The notes under the pieces: generated by a model
Seen by the model: only the letters and a program-made list of their open reading frames with translations
What the model was told of the DNA's origin: nothing
The model's database searches: none
Translations under genes and position numbers: made by a program
Assembly: GCA_965371665.1 (NCBI GenBank)
Contig: CBDUZI010000033.1
Location: 1-27,744, forward strand
Length of the DNA stretch: 27,744 bases
Source of the DNA: JAUVAV01 sp965371665
GTDB taxonomy: Bacteria > Oederibacteriota > JAAXVQ01 > JAUVAV01
Direction of reading: 5' to 3'
Part shown: piece by piece, positions 21,951 through 27,744 of the stretch
Layout: every line of letters starts with the position of its first letter
Position numbering within the stretch: position 1 is the stretch's first letter

Positions 21951-23000
21951 TTAAAAATAACGCTTCCGGCCGCCATTTTTAGTCCAGTAACCATGACGGC
22001 CTCCCTTCCAGACCGTGAAATTGTAAGTATCCATATTGCCCCGGCGATTTATTATTTCCAGATATCCTTTACCCTTGCCAGAGGGTTTAAAGTTCAAAAG
22101 CATATTTAATTCTCCATTGGTGGAACTAATTTCGCAGCATCCACTTTTATCCTGGGTTGAAGCCCATACTTCCGGAAAATTGATCGTATTGAGATACGCT
22201 TCCTTTATCTTCGTCTTGTCCATAATCATTAGTTTTTGCTTATTATAAAAATAGCCTATTGTAAACCTTATTGAGCTATCGTCCCCGTTTTCATGCGGAA
22301 CATACGAGAAATCCCAGGTAAACTGGTTGATATTATTTTGATTTTGATATATATCTCCGTCCCCAGTATACGTGCATACTGTAGTACGATCGCCATCAGT
22401 ATCTGAATTATAACTCTCAAAAAAGTATTGCACACCATTGTGCCATCCTAGATTAAATTCTCCGTAAAATCCGCGGTGGCGATTCCAGGCATATGGAAAA
22501 AGCGTTACTTCAGGATCATCAAAGCCATTAGGACATGTGCCGGGTCCTGGAAACCAGCTTTGCATAAGAACGCGGAGACAGGCCTTAAATAAATATGGAC
22601 CCAGCCCGCAGCGAAAGGTGATTATGTAAAAAAGCCGGCATCGAAGAATGCGCCGAACAGTTCTTTTTACTTCCGGATCAGTGAAGTATCCGTTACATAA
22701 TACATTGCCAAATTTTTTCACACTCCAGGGATTGAATTTTAATAAGTAGGCGTTAAACTTCCTGTGCGACCAGCGAGTATATTTTCTTTTTTTTCCTGAA
22801 CAAGCCGCCTGAAGAGAATTAGCATCTTCATTTGTACCTGAAACTATTGTGCTCTGTTGGACCGCGTCCAGCGCCTGGCTTGATTTGGCCTGGGGAGCAG
22901 TTGGTCCCACAACATTTTTACCGCATCCAAAAATGGTTAGCGAAGTAAGGGCAAGGAGTAAAGCACTAATTTTAACTTTGTTTACAAATTTTTCACCCAT
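21951..23000 (-). CDS. Lipoprotein of unknown function, Cys- and basic-rich
   Basis: The frame can be extended to a TTG at 23033, but ATG at 23000 is the better start, with AAGGAGG 11 bases and AGGAG two bases upstream; this gives 349 residues. Residues 1-25 are a signal sequence ending in LTIFGC, so Cys26 is the lipidated residue. The mature part starts with a Ser/Gln/Thr-rich spacer, then a basic stretch (KKRKYTRWSHRKF), a Cys-containing helical region (RRILRCRLFYIITFRCGLGPYLFKACLRVLMQ) and a beta-rich C-terminal half (GFYGEFNLGWHNGVQYFFESYN, SIRFTIGYF, GYLEIINRRGNMDTYNFTVW). I do not recognise the family. A good promoter sits just upstream and MITEs flank both sides, so it is probably a single-gene transcript. 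Confidence 0.75.
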   Translation of the reverse strand: MGEKFVNKVKISALLLALTSLTIFGCGKNVVGPTAPQAKSSQALDAVQQSTIVSGTNEDANSLQAACSGKKRKYTRWSHRKFNAYLLKFNPWSVKKFGNVLCNGYFTDPEVKRTVRRILRCRLFYIITFRCGLGPYLFKACLRVLMQSWFPGPGTCPNGFDDPEVTLFPYAWNRHRGFYGEFNLGWHNGVQYFFESYNSDTDGDRTTVCTYTGDGDIYQNQNNINQFTWDFSYVPHENGDDSSIRFTIGYFYNKQKLMIMDKTKIKEAYLNTINFPEVWASTQDKSGCCEISSTNGELNMLLNFKPSGKGKGYLEIINRRGNMDTYNFTVWKGGRHGYWTKNGGRKRYF

Positions 23001-23011
23001 TACTCCTGAGA

Positions 23012-23018
23012 CCTCCTT
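23012..23018 (-). promoter_or_regulatory. Shine-Dalgarno AAGGAGG favouring the ATG at 23000
   Basis: The full-consensus motif lies inside the longer TTG-started frame, so the TTG at 23033 would waste it. Spacing to the ATG is 11 nt, slightly long, with a second AGGAG closer in. Confidence 0.6.
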
Positions 23019-23047
23019 TTTGTTTTTTTGCAACTCTATCTAACTAA

Positions 23048-23076
23048 ATTATATCACACATTACTAGCATTGTAAA
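23048..23076 (-). promoter_or_regulatory. Predicted sigma-70-type promoter for the 21951-23000 lipoprotein
   Basis: -35 TTTACA (23071-23076), 17-bp spacer, perfect -10 TATAAT (23048-23053) on the minus strand, about 48 bp before the ATG. The surrounding DNA is AT-rich. Confidence 0.7.
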
Positions 23077-23171
23077 TTTTTCCTTAGTAATTATAATGAT
23101 ATTTATTTTAGAATATTTTTACATGCAAAATGTTTCACTATGAGACATTTTAAAGATCCTGGGGGAACCAC

Positions 23172-23357
23172 TAGGAGCTTGAGCATTTAGTGCGTTTTGT
23201 CATTCCGGCATGCTTGAAGCCGGAATCCAGGATTTTTTCAATGCTTATAATAAAATAATAATTTTCTGGATTCCCGCCGGTCCTGGATGGTTTAGTCCAG
23301 GGATACGAGCATTCGGGAATGACAACCTAAAAAATCGACTAAATGCTCAAGCTCCTA
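23172..23357 (-). mobile_element. TA-flanked MITE, copy 2 (186 bp)
   Basis: Same element as 21751-21933, inverted: TAGGAGCTTGAGCATTTAGT to GACTAAATGCTCAAGCTCCT then A, with TGTCATTCCGGCATGC and GCATTCGGGAATGACA inside. It carries the nested hairpin at 23281-23302. Confidence 0.85.
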
Positions 23358-23358
23358 A

Positions 23359-23384
23359 GGGCGGCCACTGGGGGCCGCCCCTAC
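23359..23384. repeat. GGGCGGCC...GGCCGCCCCTACA palindrome
   Basis: A short GC-rich hairpin (GGGCGGCC, short loop, GGCCGCCC) abutting the end of the MITE at 23172-23357. It is related in sequence to the 15405-15434 palindrome (GGGGCG.../...CGCCCCTACA). It lies downstream of the M23 peptidase stop codon (23441) and could also weaken read-through. Confidence 0.6.
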
Positions 23385-23440
23385 ACAAAACATTTAGACC
23401 AACACACAAAATGTTTTCTCGATTATTTTGAATCCAATAA

Positions 23441-24364
23441 TTATGGGATTTTTTCCAGCGATTCCAGGAAATCATAGGGATCAACTTTGATGCCGTTAAC
23501 ATTTATTTGAAAATGAAGGTGATTCCCGGTGGAAGAACCCGTAGTGCCCACCTCCCCGATAATCCCGCCTCGTTTAACCATCTCGCCGTTTTTTACTAGA
23601 ATTTTTCGCAGGTGCAAATAAGCAGTGATTACTCCATAACCATGATCTATCAGAACTGTATTGCCATGGGCCGTAAAAGGCTCGGTTAAAACAACGCAGC
23701 CATCGGCCGGCGAAATTATGGGTGTTCCTCCCAAAGCCGCAATATCTATTCCCCCGTGAAACCAGGATTTAATTCCCTGGTTGTAAATGCGCTTCACGCC
23801 AAAAATTTCGCTAATTCGCCCCTGGACCGGCCAGACAAAAGGCGTCAAGCGCGAACCAGGGATAATTCCGGCTTGCTTCCGCACCGCGGCCATACGTGCT
23901 GATTCTGGTGCGAAATTATATTTCCCAAAGCTCCTGATATTCAGGCGGACAGTTTTAAAAGGCGGCCGCGGCAGTACCTGCACAGCCATATTTATGGTTC
24001 GGATTTTTTGACCCTGGTGTGAAAAGGCGTTTATGGTCAGAGCCCCCGGACCAGGTAAAGTCTCCAAGGGTACGGCTAAAAAACCTTCATAGCATATTGG
24101 CTCGCCGCCGACCGGGATTAAGCGCGTGGTTTGACCCCATGCTTGCGCTATCGGGGTTAATTGGCAATCCGTGGAATAGGCATTGACTCTTAAAACATGG
24201 CCGGGTTCTATCTCATGCTTGGAAACCTGCACCTTGATCTCGGGCCACAACTGGGGACGCGGTATCCGTATGGCAGTTCGAGGCGCGCAGGCGGCAAGAC
24301 CGCATAAAATCAAGGAGGAGATTAATGTTTTGGTAATAAAACTTTTAATAGAACTGTCTCCCAT
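23441..24364 (-). CDS. Lipoprotein M23-family metallopeptidase (LytM-type)
   Basis: A 307-residue lipoprotein that should cut peptide bonds in peptidoglycan, or activate amidases, from the inner or outer membrane. Residues 1-25 form a signal sequence with lipobox LAAC (Cys26). Residues 40-135 are a beta-rich domain with WPEIKVQVSKHEIEPGHVLRV. The M23 domain spans about 175-300: the zinc ligands His203 and Asp207 are in FHGGIDIAA, His251 is in AYLHLRK, and HLHFQINVNG gives His282 and His284. All four positions expected for activity are present, so it is probably an active enzyme, unlike degenerate NlpD/EnvC activators. It sits downstream of the OmpA-domain gene on the same strand, separated by a palindromic repeat. 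Confidence 0.9.
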   Translation of the reverse strand: MGDSSIKSFITKTLISSLILCGLAACAPRTAIRIPRPQLWPEIKVQVSKHEIEPGHVLRVNAYSTDCQLTPIAQAWGQTTRLIPVGGEPICYEGFLAVPLETLPGPGALTINAFSHQGQKIRTINMAVQVLPRPPFKTVRLNIRSFGKYNFAPESARMAAVRKQAGIIPGSRLTPFVWPVQGRISEIFGVKRIYNQGIKSWFHGGIDIAALGGTPIISPADGCVVLTEPFTAHGNTVLIDHGYGVITAYLHLRKILVKNGEMVKRGGIIGEVGTTGSSTGNHLHFQINVNGIKVDPYDFLESLEKIP

Positions 24365-24391
24365 AAGTGTTTTCGCATTATTTCGCCCAGC

Positions 24392-24482
24392 ATGTCATTC
24401 CGAGGCTCTGCCGAGGAATCTCATAGAACATTGGTTAATTAAGCGTTCTCTTGGAGATCCCTCGTTTCACTCGGGATGACAT
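24392..24482. repeat. ATGTCATTCCGAG palindromic repeat (91 bp)
   Basis: Left end ATGTCATTCCGAGG and right end CTCGGGATGACAT are near-perfect inverses, and GAGGAATCTC...GAGATCCCTCG pair inside. This is a common palindromic repeat type. It fills the gap between the 860-residue gene's stop and the M23 start, just upstream of the M23 ATG, so it may take part in expression of that gene. Confidence 0.75.
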
Positions 24483-24509
24483 CCGAAGGACGCGAGATAA
24501 TTGCGGTCA

Positions 24510-27092
24510 TTACTTCGCAAACAGGACAACCTCCACGCGGCGGTTCTTAGCCCGGGCAACGTCGGTATCTTCCCGGGATAGCGGCTGCTGGGAACCCCGG
24601 CCCACCGTCTGAATTTTATCCGGCGTGATCTTCCCCTGCTTTTTCATGAAATCAGCCACGGTCTGAGCCCGGTCACGTGAAAGCTCAATCTGCTTTCCCT
24701 TGGATTCCGCAGGGTCGCAATGCCCGGTCACCTTAAGCTGAAAATCGGTTTTGTACCGTCCCAGGGTCTGCGTGCCCCGGATTAAAGCCCGTTGTGAAGC
24801 CTCATCCAGGTCCGCAGTGCCGGACTTAAAACGGACGCGAACCAGATTGATAGATAGAGCTTTTTTGCCGGTATATACGCCAAGATCGCACTGCAGTTCC
24901 GGAGACTCGGCAGAAGCCGTGGTACGTAAACCGGATACCACGGTTAATATGGCCTGGTAGATGTTCCCGCCCGGGACCGGTTTACCGTCCGAGCGGTCAC
25001 CATCCCAAAGCAGGTCTTTTGGAGGACGTCCCTCACCCCCGTAGGTCCTGACCGGCTTGGTCCGGCCTTCCCGCATGATTTTGAGCGTCCAACGCTTGAT
25101 TTTTGTGTTCCCTTGAACTTTGGGCTGCAGATTTACTCCCTGGCCACCGCTTTTCCGGGGCATAAAAAGTTGCTCCGCGGCCTTCAGGCTTACGCTGAAT
25201 TCAGCGTATTTTATTCTGAACCTCACCGTGGATTCAGACTTTAAACCGATCTCATCCCGGTATTTCAACCTGGCACGATACCGGCCGGCCGGTGCCGCCC
25301 TGCCTCTAACGCGCGGCGTCCATTTTAATTTTTGCGGAACTTCTTCCCCTCCGCTTTTCTCATAAACCTTTTTTTTGCCCGGACTGAATATGGTGAAATT
25401 CCAGTCTCGGCTTCCACGGATTTCCGGAACTATAAAATCAAGGGGTTTATCTTTCCGGGTGCCGGTCAGGATTACTGATTCGGGTCCGGAAAAGCTTACT
25501 TTCCGGGCCTTGGTTTTGATCTCTACCGTCTGGGCAGCGGCACCGATTTCCATACCATTTATGTCCATAATACGCAATAAAACCTGGTAGGCTCCGTCGG
25601 GTAAAAGCCGTCCCTGCTGGTCCCTGCCATCCCATTCCAGATTCCGCGGCAGGCGGGAACCTCCCTCAAAGGTCCAGGCAACCCGCCCCTCGCGTACAAC
25701 ATTCAATACCCAGCGCGAAATACGAAGTTTTTCCGAAGCCAGCCTTCCCACAAAGATGGTCTTATCCTGACGGCCGTCATTATTAGGCGAGAAAGGATTG
25801 ACGACCACATGCAAACGCAGAACTTTATTTACCAGGTCAAAACCGCCCAAACCGCCTTTCCCTCCGGAAAAATAACCTGAAAAAATGGCCGGCATCTCCG
25901 GAACGGCTCCGAAGGACACGCTTTCCCGGTCCGCCGGTCCTTCCGGAACCGGCAAGCTGCCATAATGATAGTCTGGGGTCTCTTCCTCTTCAATCAACTC
26001 CTGGGTTTTTGGCGCTGCGCCGGGTATCGGCCGGGACTCTTCCTCTGCTCCCATTTCTTCCCACATGTCCGCCGCAGATTCCAGAGCTGAGAAAAGTTTT
26101 GATAATTCCACTTCTTCCGGCTCAGGAGTAACCCGGGGTTCAGGTTTGACTACTTTTTTAGAAGTTATCTTTTTTTCTTTTCTCTGAAATCCCCAGGATA
26201 TGCTGAGTTGATGGAAGGCATCTGAAAAATATACCGGAAGCTGGAAAGCATAATCAAATCGCAGATTGTTGAAGGCTGCGCCCAGCCCCGCGGTTATCAA
26301 ACCACTCTGATCCAGACGCTGCAAATAACCCAACCGGGTGGCCAGTTCGTCAATTCCTGCTCCAAGAAATATTTGTTCCCAACCGGCACGGAAAACCCGG
26401 AAAGAATCAAAGCCCGGCATTCTGCTTTCCTGGGCATCCAAACCTATAGTCAACAACTGCCGGGAGGAGAAATTAAAGGCCGCCCCGAAACGGAAAACAT
26501 TGGGAAGCGAAATTTCCTGCCCTGGGATTTTCAGAATGGTCTGGGCGTCCAGCATGGACACACCGAAACGCATCGCCGTCCCCTGGGAAGTGCTGAAAAC
26601 ATTATACATTAAACCGATGTCCATCCCCCCGCCGGCCGCGGTCCCGGTTATACCAGGAAGCTCTTGACGCAGGTATTTGCCGGTAATCCCAACTATAAAT
26701 TTTCGGTTAGGCGAGATGGGAAAAGCTGCGGAAAACAGATAAGTATCAAAATCGTCCCGGGATCCCCGGGGATAATTCAGTTTCAACCAACCTATACCGG
26801 TTACTATTTCGGCCACCAGCGGAAGCGCAGCCGCCCCATAAAACTGCCTTAGATCACCCAGATCCTGATTGCCTATTCCGGCAGCTAATTCCAGCCAGCC
26901 GATATCAACCAAGGCCGCCGGATTACAAAATACCGACTCCGCACTGCCCGGCAGGGCTACTCCGGCGCCGCCCAGGGCAGCTACGCGGGCACCCAGACGT
27001 GCCGATTGGGCCAATGGCTCCCGCGCGGCACGAACCGGCTGGATAAACATAAGCAAACATAAAATTATGAATAACGCCTTGGCCAAGCGCAC
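24510..27092 (-). CDS. Second PorV-like barrel fused to Ig repeats and OmpA domain
   Basis: An 860-residue paralogue of the 17186-19405 protein. Residues 1-22 are a signal peptide. Residues 28-303 form the UPF0164/PorV-like barrel (ARVAALGGAGVALPGSAESVFCNPAAL). Residues 304-400 are an acidic, Pro/Glu-rich linker absent from the other copy. VNPFSPNNDGRQDKTIF (431-447) begins the first of three FlgD-like Ig units (about 455-520, 560-625, 665-725), with EWDGRDQQGRLLPDGAY the clearest turn. OmpA_C runs about 745-858 (VTGHCDPAESKG, RAKNRRVEV); note Cys-Asp in GHCDP where most OmpA domains have GHTD. The start is GTG at 27092 with AGAGGA about eight bases before. It follows the COX24-like small gene by 26 nt. 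Confidence 0.83.
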   Translation of the reverse strand: MRLAKALFIILCLLMFIQPVRAAREPLAQSARLGARVAALGGAGVALPGSAESVFCNPAALVDIGWLELAAGIGNQDLGDLRQFYGAAALPLVAEIVTGIGWLKLNYPRGSRDDFDTYLFSAAFPISPNRKFIVGITGKYLRQELPGITGTAAGGGMDIGLMYNVFSTSQGTAMRFGVSMLDAQTILKIPGQEISLPNVFRFGAAFNFSSRQLLTIGLDAQESRMPGFDSFRVFRAGWEQIFLGAGIDELATRLGYLQRLDQSGLITAGLGAAFNNLRFDYAFQLPVYFSDAFHQLSISWGFQRKEKKITSKKVVKPEPRVTPEPEEVELSKLFSALESAADMWEEMGAEEESRPIPGAAPKTQELIEEEETPDYHYGSLPVPEGPADRESVSFGAVPEMPAIFSGYFSGGKGGLGGFDLVNKVLRLHVVVNPFSPNNDGRQDKTIFVGRLASEKLRISRWVLNVVREGRVAWTFEGGSRLPRNLEWDGRDQQGRLLPDGAYQVLLRIMDINGMEIGAAAQTVEIKTKARKVSFSGPESVILTGTRKDKPLDFIVPEIRGSRDWNFTIFSPGKKKVYEKSGGEEVPQKLKWTPRVRGRAAPAGRYRARLKYRDEIGLKSESTVRFRIKYAEFSVSLKAAEQLFMPRKSGGQGVNLQPKVQGNTKIKRWTLKIMREGRTKPVRTYGGEGRPPKDLLWDGDRSDGKPVPGGNIYQAILTVVSGLRTTASAESPELQCDLGVYTGKKALSINLVRVRFKSGTADLDEASQRALIRGTQTLGRYKTDFQLKVTGHCDPAESKGKQIELSRDRAQTVADFMKKQGKITPDKIQTVGRGSQQPLSREDTDVARAKNRRVEVVLFAK

Positions 27093-27118
27093 CTATAATA
27101 TCCTCTGAAGATGTTTTA

Positions 27119-27211
27119 TCATTTCTTTTTCAGATGACGATATTTTCTGCGGTGTTTTTTCCGTTTATGCGTTTTAATTTTCTTCAAATGACGTTTCTTA
27201 CCACAAGCCAC
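27119..27211 (-). CDS. 30-residue AURKAIP1/COX24-domain (bS22-like) basic small protein
   Basis: A tiny, very basic protein: MACGKKRHLKKIKTHKRKKH, followed by ten more residues, ending KKK. It matches the COX24_C/AURKAIP1 pattern (CGKKRK...KI.THKRKKR.RK.RHKKK) seen in Bacteroidetes and relatives, where such proteins are thought to be ribosome-associated, like mycobacterial bS22 and mitochondrial mS38. The start is GTG; AAGGAGG (27219-27225) lies seven bases upstream and a strong promoter 30 bp further. Its length equals the family's usual ~30 residues. It is followed 26 nt later by the 860-residue gene, so both may share the transcript. Confidence 0.85.
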   Translation of the reverse strand: MACGKKRHLKKIKTHKRKKHRRKYRHLKKK

Positions 27212-27240
27212 AATATTTCCTCCTTCCGCAATATTATCTT

Positions 27241-27269
27241 ATTATACCAAAATATTTTTAAATACACAA
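27241..27269 (-). promoter_or_regulatory. Predicted sigma-70-type promoter for the COX24-like gene
   Basis: -35 TTGTGT (27264-27269), 17-bp spacer, perfect -10 TATAAT (27241-27246), about 30 bp before the GTG start on the minus strand. It probably also serves the 860-residue gene. Confidence 0.65.
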
Positions 27270-27308
27270 GAACCAGGTTTTTTTCCCAGGAACTAAATTG
27301 AATTCTAC

Positions 27309-27382
27309 CTAAAAATAGAAAAACCCTATTGGTTAATGTAAAATAAGTCATCCCACATCCAGGGAAGACTTAACCAATGGGG
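27309..27382 (-). terminator. Rho-independent terminator
   Basis: On the minus strand CCCCATTGGTTAA pairs with TTAACCAATAGGG (arms 27370-27382 and 27324-27336; one G-T pair), with an inner stem AGTCTTCCC/GGGATGACT, and is followed by TTTTTCTATTTTT (27311-27323). No annotated gene lies upstream in the window, so it should end a transcript that begins in the unexplained stretch 27383-27542 or beyond the window. Confidence 0.7.
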
Positions 27383-27542
27383 CGATATTACTATAACACA
27401 AGGTTGGCTTCCTAGCAAGCCCGAAAAATCCGGTAACTGCCCTGCACGACGGAGTGCTCCTTGTTTCTGGCGACCTCTATTCGGCCGGCCCGACGAAACC
27501 AACGACCCAGGAGGACGATTCTGCTGCTTTTTCAGCGCTTCC
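27383..27542 (-). ncRNA. Candidate structured RNA (unidentified), upstream of a terminator
   Basis: About 160 bases with no supported reading frame, more GC-rich than the flanking spacers and full of short stems (GCACTCCGTCGTGC, CCGGATTTTTCGG, a GGCCGGCC core). It is followed on the minus strand by a convincing terminator. I could not match it to tmRNA, SRP RNA, RNase P RNA, 6S RNA or a riboswitch by eye. It could also be the 3' remnant of a gene cut by the MITE at 27543. Confidence 0.3.
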
Positions 27543-27698
27543 TAGGAGTTTGAGCAATTAGTACGTTTTGTCATTCCGGCATGCTTTTAGCCGGAATCCA
27601 CGGATTTTTCAATGCTTATAAAATAATGTTTTTCTGGATTCCCGATACGAGCATTCGGGAATGACAACCTAAAAACCGACTAAATGCTTAGGCTCCTA
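27543..27698 (-). mobile_element. TA-flanked MITE, copy 3 (156 bp)
   Basis: Same ends as the other copies (TAGGAGTTTGAGCAATTAGT ... AATGCTTAGGCTCCTA), same orientation as copy 2. It lacks the 26-nt stretch containing the nested hairpin: GATTCCCGATACGAGC here is uninterrupted. AGCCTGTCGGACT (27701-27713), the inverse of the solo repeats at 104-127 and 3541-3557, lies just outside its right end. Confidence 0.85.
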
Positions 27699-27744
27699 GC
27701 AGCCTGTCGGACTTTGTTGTTGACTTATGATATAATGACAGCAG

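Noticed and set aside
27383..27542. tRNA, tmRNA, SRP RNA, RNase P RNA or 6S RNA identity
   Set aside because: No T-loop, CCA end, GGUCAGG/AGCAGCC core or ACAGAA-type motif was found, so only a generic candidate RNA is reported.

Overview
The window looks like a chromosomal stretch from an uncultured Gram-negative-type (diderm) bacterium. The evidence is Lol-type lipoproteins, an RND pump, two OmpA-domain outer-membrane proteins with PorV-like barrels, and a secreted protein with a FlgD-Ig/type-A-like C-terminal domain. Such sets are typical of FCB-type and neighbouring candidate phyla. No marker gene here fixes the phylum. Nearly every gene is on the minus strand; the only convincing plus-strand gene is a sensor kinase at 15650-16897. 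I saw no rRNA, tRNA or CRISPR.

Left part (1-3560): a mosaic of repeats and gene debris. It holds a DUF559 nuclease gene with a probable 5' frameshift, a pair of inverted compound hairpin repeats, a small membrane protein next to a lipoprotein with a C-terminal membrane helix, a REP-type transposase fragment, and a ~1-kb unit bounded by 45-bp inverted repeats (44/45 matching) that carries one unknown gene.

Central part (3563-15308): two minus-strand transcription units. One is an RND transporter followed by a PPi-dependent phosphofructokinase. The other is a seven-gene unit with overlaps or gaps of at most 9 nt: znuA-znuC-znuB-DUF368-nifU-nifS-pfkA, joining zinc uptake, a probable undecaprenyl-phosphate translocase, Fe-S assembly and ATP-type phosphofructokinase. 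A promoter with a palindrome over its -10 box lies upstream of znuA. Both phosphofructokinase types are therefore within 6 kb.

Right part (16898-27211): envelope genes. Two paralogous proteins fuse a PorV/UPF0164-like barrel, three FlgD-like Ig repeats and an OmpA peptidoglycan-binding domain. One overlaps by 4 nt a secreted seven-bladed beta-propeller with a long Thr/Pro linker and a type-A-like C-terminal domain. An M23 lipoprotein peptidase, an unknown lipoprotein and a 30-residue AURKAIP1/COX24-like basic protein complete the set. The most interesting hypothesis is that the PorV-OmpA fusions handle and anchor this kind of C-terminal-domain cargo, as PorV does in type IX secretion.

Repeats are the other theme: TA-flanked MITEs (three copies), CCCCCTTT/AAAGGGGG compound hairpins at gene 3' ends, and a 22-nt hairpin nested inside two unrelated repeat families. 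A rho-independent terminator at 27309-27382 follows ~160 bases of structured, unexplained sequence that may encode a small RNA.
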